A stretch of DNA of 64,000 bases, from the NCBI GenBank assembly GCA_009192285.1, contig WBVU01000005.1:2498731-2562730 (forward strand), in the 5' to 3' direction. This DNA is from Morchella semilibera. Its lineage: Eukaryota; Ascomycota; Pezizomycetes; Pezizales; Morchellaceae. Below the pieces are notes generated by a model. It was not told where the DNA came from. It worked only from the letters and a program-made list of their open reading frames with translations, and did not search any database. Numbering within the stretch: the first letter of the stretch is position 1; every line of letters begins with the position of its first letter. The translations under genes were made by a program, and so were the position numbers. Positions 33,202-43,162 of this stretch are shown here, piece by piece.

Positions 33202-33301
33202 GCTGTCGTTCACGGGTACTGGGTGTTGACGGATTGCAGGAAAAACTTGGCTTGGCTTGTTCCGTCAACACCTAGTGTCCGTCAGCGCCCAGTGAACGAT
33301 A
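33202..33301. repeat. Imperfect inverted repeat, about 100 bp
   Basis: TCGTTCACGGGTACTGGGTG followed by TTGACGGA pairs with TCGTTCACTGGG and GGTGTTGACGGA on the other strand, with an extra segment of about 12 bp in one arm. Likely another small element; no clear target duplication. Confidence 0.5.
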
Positions 33302-33971
33302 GTACTACTACTATTCGTTTGCTGTGTCTTGGCCTCTTTAGCACGGTATTGTACCGCTGAGACCTCTAAGGGTTTTAATTTACAGTGACTGGTGTCGTCC
33401 ATTAAGCCCATGCCCCCAATCATTAGGGAGGTTTTGCACTCTCCGACCAGATATAAGGTGTGCCTACAGGCTACAGGACCTATTCACAAATAAACGTATG
33501 TACTCGCGATCTCATAGCGCTTTTGAACACGACTAATATTGCATAAACCCAAAAAACCACATTTTTGTATGGCATGTAATATGAAGTTGCAAGGTTTTGC
33601 TATTTCGCACCTGACTATGCGCCAAGAGCTCCAAGAGTGAGTTGTCTGGTCCCTTTGTAGGTTTGTTTATGCACCAACTGGCGTTGCTTGAAGGGCCATA
33701 TGCGTGACTTCATGCACTTTCACAGTGCAAAGAACTCGTTTTGCGCAAAGGACTCAGTGATTGGTGCCTATCCCACTTATCAGCAAACCACACAAATACG
33801 CAAGGGCCGGCTTGAAAATCTACTTAAGGAGGCTAAAACCTGACCCCGTCACGGTTGTCACCCCTCTTTCAGTGTGACAGCCCAATAAGTCGGTAACAAA
33901 CGGCTACTCCCGCGGGGAATCCACACACCTGGCGATATGTGTGATAGCCAGGTCCCACCCTGATAAGCCAT

Positions 33972-34150
33972 AACTCACTTTGAGAACTGATGTACCGCAA
34001 AGTCTGAGAAAACTCGTTGCGCTGCAGCAGGGTATTCTACACCAAAACCTGCATATTGGCGTTCAAAGACTGCCTCTGGTTGGCCTATCCCCCTGCTCTC
34101 TCGCAACGAGTTTTCTCAGATTCTACGGCACCAGTGTTAAGGGTAAGTGA
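33972..34150. mobile_element. MITE-like palindrome with CTGAGAAAACTCGTTGCG arms
   Basis: Arms of about 45 bp begin CTCACTT, contain TCTGAGAAAACTCGTTGCG, and continue into a shorter CAGCAGGG pair. TA stands at both outer ends. Single copy in the window. Confidence 0.6.
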
Positions 34151-34359
34151 GTAGAATGCGGTGGTGCGGTTTACACTTACCCTCTCGTGTGTTCAGTTTG
34201 GTTGGTGTATGCGGTAGAAAAAGAGGTTTGTGCGTTCTCTGAAACTCATATAATAATACCTAGTTGATATTCATACTCTACAACAAACCTACCTACTTCG
34301 GTAATCCCAATCATCTTATCAGTTATACCTTGAAGCTCAGAATCGGTAAAATTGGAGTA

Positions 34360-34467
34360 TACACGCTTACCAGCAAAAGAACCAGAAAATGCAAGTAACG
34401 GAACCAGGGATTATTTGTCCTGCCCTGAGCAACTGCATTTTCTGGTTCTTATGCTGGTAAGCGTGTA
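34360..34467. mobile_element. MITE family 1, copy 3 (TA-flanked)
   Basis: Arms TACACGCTTACCAGCAAAAG and, inverted, TACACGCTTACCAGCATAAG, each followed by AACCAGAAAATGC. The core is GGATTATTTGTCC. TA flanks both sides (34358-34359, 34468-34469). It is the best preserved of the three copies. Confidence 0.8.
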
Positions 34468-35177
34468 TATACAAAAAAACTCCGCATTTGGTAAGAGGGA
34501 TTCAAGTTGACCAGTCATCTTCCTCGTCACACTCGGTTACTCAGATCTACCTTGGACGGATGGAATCGTAGCCTGGGCCTTGCACGCACCTAGTTGGGTA
34601 TATCTGTTGCTCTTAATGGTTGATAACAACAAGAGAGCCAATCAAGAATAGATGTTAGCTGCTTGCTTAACCTAGTATTATCTCAAAAAGGCATGCTGCG
34701 AATCCGTCCAACCAAAATAAGCTATGTTGATGAACTAAGCACCTGACCTAGTGGTATTCCTTTCTTAACCAGGGTGTATGGTGAGGGGTAGAGCCGTCTA
34801 ACTTGGTCCAGGCTATTGGAGCCAATGAGCTGCTGCTGCTGAAGTGGTGTGAGCTCTCCTTCTTTTAAACCGGGTTACTATTGCATACTATGACGGAGAG
34901 TTGGAGCCCTAGTTGCCAGGGATCACTTGGAGGTCTGAGCCATTCAATTGGCAAGAAATCCCGTTCTATGTGTCAGATCCTAGGTGGTTGGGCCTGATCG
35001 CTGTGAATTGTGATAATACCAACATCTTGACGGGTCACACCTCCACCAAATAAATTACGCTGGTTGCTCCGAGGAGTCGCTTGCCACCTTTAAGTGCCGA
35101 CTGAACTGCCAGCAAGACAAATAGGCTGCGGGCCCAGCTAGCCCCCTTCACACCCTCCTCCCTCCTCCTCACACACC

Positions 35178-38100
35178 ATGTCCTGCTTCTTCACGACGAA
35201 CCCGCCCGGGAAATGGAACATTCTTTCCTACCTCACCACTTTGTACAATGAGTGCGAGGAGAACGAAACACCCTTCAACTACAGTGTAGCCATCAATACC
35301 TACGCTAAGCGGCTCGGGGAACTCAAGTTCAATCGTAATATCTGCTTTGAAGTGAAGGCAAAGGTACTTTTGGAGCAATGGAACTTGAAGGTATTACTTC
35401 TAGAATACTACCCTGGTTGCCACTTGCTCCCTGTCCCCTGCCCGTAACTCCTTAACCTTAATACCCCACCAGCTTCTACAACGAGCCTATTCCAAGAATA
35501 GTTAGCAGTTCTACTCCAAGGTATGTGAATCAACAACTCAAAAACTCACATATAGTCCTTTTCCGGCCCAAGTCCTGATAAGGCTGAGATAGAAGACTAG
35601 CATGTAGCGGCAATAAACTGACTCAGGTCTTGCATAATTTTAGAAACAAGGAGAGAATCTTCCTCAGATCTTGCCCATCAGTCTCTATCGCTGTAATTAT
35701 CGGGCTCCATTGCCATATGGCCTCTGCTGTAGGTCCTTAAATCGATATCGTCTACATTTAGAGTTACTAATCTCGTTTATGGCGTAGTTTAACCAAGACC
35801 CCATATCACTGCTCTCAGTCAGCCCTGACTTTACCCATAATACCGCCAGCTGCCACATTGCTCATCCCGCACCTTAGACCGCCCAACCGCCTCGGATACG
35901 TATGACTTGAATGTGCGGATGTTCTGGCGTGAGGCCTACTCAAGCAACCACCGTGAGCGGACGATCAATACTAGTACCGTCCAGTCCACTGTACACAGTC
36001 GCCAGGTCCCAGGTTGTTTGCGGATCCTCATCCTCCTTATGTCAGACCCAGTCGAATCGTGACTGTTCTCTGTCCTGATGAACCTCAGGGCCCCAGTCCG
36101 CTCGTGATGGCTATTCACCGTCTCGATGTTAGACCCCAGTCCAATCGTGACGGCTGTTCTCTGCCCTGATGAACCTTAGGGCCCCAGTCCGCTCGTGATG
36201 GCTGTTCACCGTCTTGATGTCAGACCCCAGTCCAATCGTGACGGCTGTTCTCTGTCCTGATGAACCTCAGGGCCCCAGTCCGCTCGTGATGGCTGTTCAC
36301 CGTCTCGATGTTAGACCCCAGTCCAATCGTGACGGCTGTTCTCTGCCCTGATGAACCTTAGGGCCCCAGTCCGCTCGTGATGGCTGTTCACCGTCTTGAT
36401 GTCAGACCCCAGTCCAATCGTGACGGCTGTTCTCCGCCCTGATGGGCCGGCCTCAGGGCCCCAGTCCGCTCGTGATAGCTGTCCCACCGTCTTGATGTCA
36501 GAGCCCAGTCACACTCGCGGTGGCTGCCCCCTAGTTGGATGCCAATTACAACTCTTCCCCTTGCTCTTTGTCGTGTTGGCACAACTGATCGTGTTTTAGG
36601 GTCGGGACACTGACAGGGTACGTGCTCGAAAGTGGGCCGAAGCGTACGGAGTCCTCCCAAAGCCGAAGCGCCCGGCGGCATCAGTCACGGCTGACATGGG
36701 GCCACCGCCGAGAAAACGGAGGGGGCCAAGGATTGTTATTGGGACGCATGTGGAGGGGTTGGGCGTTGGTGGATAGCACACTTGGGGTGAGTGCACCTTG
36801 TCCTCTCACATGTCCTAGCTTTGTCTCTGGTTGATCAAACGCCTGATGTCCTCCGCCTCCTCACCTCCAGTCCTCCCGCGAGGCCTCCCTATCGATTCAA
36901 AGCCTCGACGACGAGGACGATGTGAGCACTACCAATATTCCTCAAGATCGTTCTCCGTCACCTTGCTACGGCCCCTCTGCAAAGGATCACAAAGCACTAC
37001 CCACCACATTTCCATACAGTCCTGCACCACGCACATCTCCACTCCACCAACAAGGTGCTTCTCTCCACCGGGCAGTATCTCGAGGATATACTCTACGAGT
37101 ATGCACGTCAGCTAGACACGATTAATCTTGTGCACTGGTGGGTCGTAGATCAGGATGACATGGCGGTGATGTCCCTATTTCCCGGCAAGCGGCTACCAGT
37201 GGGGAGTCTGATGCGGTTACCAGAGTTTCCAAAGGTGTTGGATGAGCATATCAAGAAGTACAAAGCGGTGTGTCACTCTTCATACACGTTGTAGTCCGTT
37301 CCTGACAGGTCTGTCTTGTAGGTAGTTGACCGGGCGACGGCAAGAAGGTTGGCATTTGAGACAGATCAGGAGTGGGCAGCCGAGGAGGAGGATGACATGT
37401 TCAGTGTCGTGAGGAAGGAGCCAGAGATGTTGTACCTCAAGTACTGGATCGATGGTTGCTTCGAGCAGGCGTAAGGCCCTCACTAAAGAGTTCATTCTCT
37501 GTACCCTTCTTCACCTAACCTCATCAAATAGATCGCCGTTACGATGGCAGAAGGGTCTTAGCAGTATGTCAATTAACATCATCTCCAGGATTTCTCTCAC
37601 CACCGAATGCTCTCACCTCCTGCACGAGCGACTAAACGAAGGTTCTTGGGAAGCAATCTACTCCCGGCTTCTGGACGATCCGTACCAAAATCTTCCCGCA
37701 CTTCTCCTGCAGCGGTTGGTCATCTTTCTCCTTTCACTCCCTCGCGTATGTCAGTGTAGTTGCTGACTGTCAACACTATAGCAAAGAGAAAAGGCTCCGC
37801 GCCCACAAACATGATCCCAACCCTGCTCTTCCCTACACTGTCTGCTATGATGGCATTGTGCACACCCGCGCACATCGCTCCCCGAGCAAATCTATTCTCG
37901 AGTTCGCCCTCATTGAGGTTAAGAGATCCTTCGATAGCACCAAGTGGCAGCAGGACCTCACGAAGCTGGTTGCGGGGTGTCGTGCCATCCTCAAGGCGAT
38001 CAGGGCGTCCGTGGACGGGCACCAGGCGACGATGGCGAAGGTTATCGCGGCGGGGGTGCTGCAGGCGGGGGCGAGGACGATGGTTGTGTTGATGACTGCC

Positions 38101-38378
38101 CTCGGGGAAAATGTGTATCTTCTAAGGAAAGGGACTGTGTGGAGGTATCCAGAGGAGGTAAAGGATGTCGCGGGGTTTGGGGACCTGCTAGTCGCGGTGT
38201 GGAAGGTGAGGGTATGTAGGGTGCTGTATTTGGCTGCTGGTGTTGAGTGAAAGTGCTGACAAGTGTGCCCCGCTTGTAGGAGGTTGTGAAGAGGTCCTAC
38301 GAGGCGGTTCGGCACTATCATGAATGTATCAAGGGGGAAAAGGATGATGGGGATAGGACAGGGGCGGACTTTCTTTGA
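35178..38378 (+). CDS. PD-(D/E)XK nuclease-like protein of the paralogous pair, member 2
   Basis: Exon 1 is 35178-35390 (MSCFFTTNPPGKWNILSYLT, matching exon 1 of member 1). Intron 1 (35391-36599) carries a 91-bp minisatellite. Exon 2 starts at 36600 with GRDTDRVRARKWAEAYGVLP. The junctions between about 36760 and 37050 are unresolved. From there the chain is clear: exon to 37267 (LLSTGQYLEDILYEYA, the module shared with member 1), 37322-37470, 37532-37714, 37782-38205 and 38280-38378, with phases 0, 2, 2 and 0 and standard donors and acceptors. The C-terminal domain reads CYDGIV, then ALIEVKRSFDSTKWQQDLTK, then MVVLMTALGENVYLLR: the D...E-x-K pattern and following helix and strand of PD-(D/E)XK nucleases, apparently with all key residues. 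No targeting signal seen. Substrate and role unknown; the 5' half of the model is approximate. Confidence 0.65.
36020..36530. repeat. 91-bp minisatellite with 182-bp higher-order period, in intron 1
   Basis: CTGTTCTC recurs at 36063, 36154, 36245, 36336 and 36427, exactly 91 bp apart. Units 1 and 3 share TCTGTCCTGATGAACCTCAG and CTCGATGTTAGA; units 2 and 4 share TCTGCCCTGATGAACCTTAG and CTTGATGTCAGA. The array therefore last grew by a two-unit step. Unit 5 has drifted. Confidence 0.9.
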
Positions 38379-39775
38379 TTTTGCTTTACACATTTCTTTT
38401 GTTGGAGTTGTAATATGGATGTGGGGTTCACGGGTGTTGGTAAATGGTCTTTGTTGTATCTCGTCTCCTAAACATTCATGTAGTTTTATCAGCTCGTGTT
38501 ATTCAGCTTTCACAATACCGCATAGATTACCGGCTAGACATAGATCACCCTCGTTTATATGATGAACCTGATCGACAAGTTGTGAATACGCCATAGCAGG
38601 GTGTAGTGGTGCTGTAGTAACTTGTAGCCCCGCACGACGCGACAATGATGAGATAGATATAGGCGCCGCGGAAAGTGGGTGCCTGGTCTCTGGCGTGGCA
38701 GCAACGAGGGGCTGCAAGCGCCGCGGTAAGACTGCCGTAGATAAAATCTTTAACCCGTAGCCAGTGAATAAGGGCAGCGACTACGTAGAAATTTATGTCT
38801 GGGTGCAGCGAAAAAAGATTTTTTGTTTCTTGCCGTTGCCTTGAGGCTTGGCGGAAGGTTAATCGCGCTCCATCCGGATAACGCCAAGGACTGTCCCTTC
38901 TCAACGACGGTTAGGAATTCAAAATGAGGGAACTAGAAGGAGTAGCCTAAGTTAGACTTATCCTCCACGTAGTTGCTCGCCTGAAATGCGGAATAATGCA
39001 AGCTCCTTAATTAATCCCTCACCCCGGGAATGGTATGGACGACGCATGAATTGCACGTTTAGGGGTTGGTTTGTTACAGGGAGGATGTACCTTTGGTCCC
39101 TAGACCGCAGGTAGTGATGTTAACTAAATTCTCATTACTTATCTGAGAGGTATCAAATAGCGGCGGGGCCAGAGGTCTCTGCGGAAGTGGCTGAGTGTTT
39201 CACCAGCACTTTCGGGAGTTGTAAAGATTACTTGGCTTCGACCAAGGGGAAATTTTATATATTTTCCTTCCCTTTCGATTTCCCCGTTCACTGGAAATAT
39301 GAGTCGCTACGGCAGATTTCAATGCAGTTGACATTTATGACGCTCTCGGCGGCCGTAAACTCGTAAAGAGTACTATCCTCTCTAGATAACCACATTCTAG
39401 GCACTTTGCAGCTTGCTTTCCGTCTACTTCCGGTGGATCATGGAGCCGTGGGATGAGAAAGGCCAGAGGCTATTCGCTTCACAAGGTATGACTCGCCCTT
39501 TAATATTTGTTCGTTTATTTATATTTCATATAATTCGTGTTGTAATAAGCTGTTGGGGATTTTTTGTTTTCGTCCGATAATTACCAGCTGTCAGGGTTGA
39601 TTAAATTGGATTTATTTGTTTGATTCATTGCTGCGTTGATTATATGCAAGCCGGAGGTGATGAAGATATCATACAAAATTAACAGTATATGCTTTAGAAC
39701 TACCTTGATTATCTACCGCTATCTCAACAGTAAAGGGGTGAAATAAACTATAAGTAAAACAAATGTCCCATCTTA

Positions 39776-40141
39776 TGGAGCGGTAAACGTGTCAAAAGTA
39801 ATCTTACCAACGGTTGAGAAACTATTTACCACCGGTGGTATCAGTGCTGAATTTCAGTTTTTGTGCCAGTATAAATGCTAAGTTTCAGTCTTTATGCTAC
39901 GTTAGTGAATATTCAGGGATTAATGCAAAGCTTTCCCACCGGTGGTAAAATACCTGCCACCAGTGGTGAATTTCCCCACCGGTGGACAATGTTCATATAT
40001 GATTGGCATTATATAGCCCCTTTTGGCCAGAAAGTCTGTGCTTTTATCCATTTTAAGGTATAAATGTGGGTATTTTCACCACCGGTGGTAAAATAATTTA
40101 CCACCGTTGGCAAAATTACTTTTGACACATTTACCGCACCA
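39776..40141. mobile_element. 366-bp MITE with internal CCACCGGTGG palindromes
   Basis: Ends TGGAGCGGTAAACGTGTCAA and, inverted, TGGTGCGGTAAATGTGTCAA, followed by AAGTAAT. TA flanks both sides (39774-39775, 40142-40143). Inside, the palindrome CCACCGGTGG or a one-base variant occurs at least five times, mostly followed by TAAA. These may be transposase binding sites. Confidence 0.8.
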
Positions 40142-40250
40142 TACAATCTCTTGTGATTTCAGTTTTGACCTTTACTCCCCCTATCATTTAGTCTAGTATT
40201 ATATCATCTTCATATGCGTGCTTGTGGACCAACGTCTTGTCGAGCCTATA

Positions 40251-40647
40251 ATGTGTTTCACTGGGAAAGCAATCATCACCGGGTAAGCAATGATATGAAC
40301 CATGACAACAGGACTTTGGGAATTTCAGGTTTTGAGGCTGGAGCGAATCAACTGTCCAGAAACACCCTTTAGATATCTTTTAACTATTTTCATAATATTT
40401 ACTAAGGTTAAGTGGTGAAGGATAGTTGTCATAATACATAATTTCTTCCCCTTTTGGGTATTTTGAAAGTACCTATATATATACCACCACCACACTACCC
40501 TAAGTAAAAATCACCCAGAAACAAAAAAGTACTTCCAACATATTTGGCTTCGTATTAGACTGAACTTTAGTCCTACCATCTTTCGTCAACGGGACCCGGT
40601 TGCTCTCTCAGTGACGGTCGCTTTCCCGGCCGCGCGGTAAAACACGT
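40251..40647. mobile_element. MITE family 2, copy B (TA-flanked)
   Basis: Aligns with 27349-27683 over almost all its length (for example TGACAACAGGACTTT, CATAATTTCTTCCCC, GACTGAACTTTAGTCC). Ends ATGTGTTTCACTGGG and, inverted, ACGTGTTTTACCG. TA stands at 40249-40250 and 40648-40649. It has extra bases near both ends compared with copy A. Confidence 0.75.
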
Positions 40648-42534
40648 TAATCCTCAAGATCTGGTTATATACAAACTATAAGAAATCTTATCCAGGGGTC
40701 TTTCATGGTCTCTTGGTGTTTACTTATACCATCAATGAATTAAACAAAAACAGGAGCGTTTCACGGGTGTTTAAAAAAAGTTGCCAAGACTTCCAACTTG
40801 TATGAGGTCTTGGCAAAAACGACCCAAATCTCAAAATCCTAGATTTCGGAGTCGTGCAGCTCCTGAGATATTTAATAAAAGATGGTATACCCAAAATATA
40901 GGCTCATTTATACTATATTTATTAGTCTTGATAACTTCATAGCTTATTTAAAGGAATTGAGGTTAAGTGGATACTCCTTTTTAGCCATTTCCGCTAATGA
41001 TAGATATAGGAGCAAAGTGTTCCTTCTAAATTCTGTTGAACTATTCGCAGGAGTGTCTCCATTTCTGAAATTTCTTTCGAGGTAGAGTGGGGGTGATCGT
41101 CTTAAGAGCCTCGTTTATTCCTCTGGGGCCAAGCTTGTTGTGGGCAAGCACGTTATGCTGTTCTGGCCTAACCAGGGAACACGTACCATCGGGGGTATGG
41201 TTTTGGGCAGGTCAACCTATGAGGGATGTGTCCTCCCAATAGGCTGGCCTGAGGGTGGCACCCCCTCTTGAGGGGACGAGTTATCTATCGATAGCAGCCA
41301 TCCCCTCAATGGTTTGCCCATGCCAGGCGCTCCTTGGACAGGACGATCAACAATCCCCCAACATTAGGTAATAATCATTTAATATCACTCAGAATTGCCA
41401 TCTTAACCGCAACCCCACTAAGGACAGTAGCACGGTATGTTACTGTAAGCGCTGAGCGCCCCCTGCACCATAGTATCTAAATACAAAATACTTTCACAAA
41501 GTCTAGGTGAGCCTAACTCACATAGCTCTGTGCTAGCCCCCTTCCTCGTGTACGAGTCCTGACACTTTTCGAGGACTGTTTAATATATTGGTCTCCGCCA
41601 GTAATAAACCCTTGAAACCCACGTTGCACTACGCCTGTTAGGAAAAGATCATAAGCCATTGATTCCGGATTCTCGTGTACCGTCCTAGCCTTACCTTGAC
41701 CACCTCGTTTACGCGGTGAAGGATAGTTAGTTCATTTAAATAGAATAGTCAGGTATCTCTGTCATATGCATCACAAAGGGTTTCAATTAGATGGTAGCTG
41801 CCCCAGATTTAAGTGATCTGGCGGGCTACAGCTGTTAGTAGACAAAGAATCGGGTGTGTTAAGAGAGACGGCATACATATAACCTCAATCACTATATAAT
41901 AACCTTCTGACCAAGATGAATATTTTTTTCCAAAACTACAACCTCACGCGAGCAAGGAGGGCCCAGCATACCGCGCAGCGGCAGGTGGCCCCGACTGCGT
42001 GCGAAGATGTTTATCCCACATCATTGCACACAGGGCTGCGAGTTTTCTGGATCCTTCAGTGTCGGCGGTTTCTCGAACTGACGATTACATATGCGTCTGG
42101 AGGCCGCTCCTCACTAGTAGAACATACAAAGACCGTCGCCCCCCTAGCTTCGGTGGGGCCTCTCGCTCACAATAAACTAATACTTGATAGTATCCATTGA
42201 ATTTGAAATTCTTGCGTTCGCTTAATCGCTCCTAAAATAGTAAAATGGATGTAGAGTTTCAATTTTGTACAAAGTCTGGATATATCTCCGGTATTCGCCT
42301 AACCAATAACAGATATAGCAACCTATAACAGCAACGCCTCACCTCTATCATTCTAAGCAGACCCTAATTCAAGTAATCGAACTTCGAACTACCCACGTAA
42401 GGGGGAGCGGGGGTCTTCCATGCTATTATTGGAAACATAACATATAAGAATAAAATATCCACTATAGTCAGCTACGGTCCTTAGCTGATGAGTCGAATCT
42501 GCCGCCGAGCTTTAGCCATTCTAGAAAGAACTCC

Positions 42535-42946
42535 TTACTTTCCAGACAAAACCTTCGCGATAACATTTCTTATGGTCCAGTCCTTATGGTCGGACATAAC
42601 GCACTTCTTAATATCTTTCGCCCATTTGTCCTTCATGGCTTGGTTTCCAGTGGTACTTAGGCATGAACTCCCCAAGGTGACCGCCTGAATATGCTTGATT
42701 TCCGCTTTAACTTCATCAGCCTGCTCGTCGGTTACACCGATTGTGCCGAGATTGGTTCCGATGTGGTGACTTGATGTTCTTGTCCACGGTAATTGTCCCA
42801 TGCGAGAGTGCACCCACGAAGAGTACTGCGCCAGAACTGAAGATAGCGCTGGTCTCGGCGTTGGTTGTAGTCCAGGTAACAACACCTGAATCCACTGTTA
42901 GCTGGGAACTCCTTGATGGAGAGTATTTATTACATTGGGAAGCCAT
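42535..42946 (-). pseudogene. Small unrecognised gene with a one-base frame break
   Basis: From the ATG at 42946 a frame runs through ETSAIFSSGAVLFVGALSHG and TITVDKNIK. The sense then continues in the next frame as HHIGTNLGTIGVTDEQADEV to KVLSGK and a stop at 42535. The change lies near 42770, and 412 bp is one more than a multiple of three. The joined product would be about 136 residues: a beta-like, Thr/Ser-rich N-terminal half and a charged helical C-terminal half. No signal peptide or known domain. A real mutation and a sequencing error are both possible. Confidence 0.4.
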
Positions 42947-43029
42947 TGAACTTGATTCTTTGAGTGCTGGTAGTTCGTGCTGTCACTGAGTCAGTCTCCT
43001 AGCTCTTTCGAAGGGTTTACTACTGTGTA

Positions 43030-43162
43030 CAGCGGTAGGTAATAGGTGATGGAACACAGTGATGTAAAACGCCACAAATATTTGGTGCAGCGACAGGTAA
43101 AAGTGATGGAACGCCCTGAGATACAGGCATCGCTGTGTTCCATCACTTATTACCCACCGCTG
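43030..43162. mobile_element. MITE family 3, copy B (composite, TA-flanked)
   Basis: Ends CAGCGGTAGGTAATAGGTGA and, inverted, CAGCGGTGGGTAATAAGTGA, each followed by TGGAACACA. An extra left end (CAGCGACAGGTAAAAGTGAT) lies inside at about 43087. TA flanks both sides (43028-43029, 43163-43164). The internal end suggests one copy joined into another. Confidence 0.75.

Larger units (their letters stand above)
30934..35177. other. Gene-free spacer crowded with small inverted-repeat elements
   Basis: 4.2 kb between the two paralogous nuclease-like genes without a convincing gene. It holds six or seven elements (31890, 32031, 32841 with 33027 nested inside, about 33202, 33972, 34360) and an ATAGATA microsatellite at 31995-32230. 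Short open frames here come from the repeats. Confidence 0.6.
38379..42534. other. Gene-free stretch with two MITEs
   Basis: No gene is recognised over 4.1 kb. It holds the elements at 39776-40141 and 40251-40647, and a short hairpin GCCAAGACTTCC/TGAGGTCTTGGC at about 40790-40818. The frames at 40882 and 41916 have no recognisable domain. Confidence 0.5.

Noticed and set aside
33027-34467. microRNA-type hairpin genes
   Set aside because: TA target duplications and family copies elsewhere identify these palindromes as MITEs.
36388-36681. Minus-strand frame across the 91-bp repeats
   Set aside because: 91 is not a multiple of three, so the frame changes with each unit; not a repeat protein.
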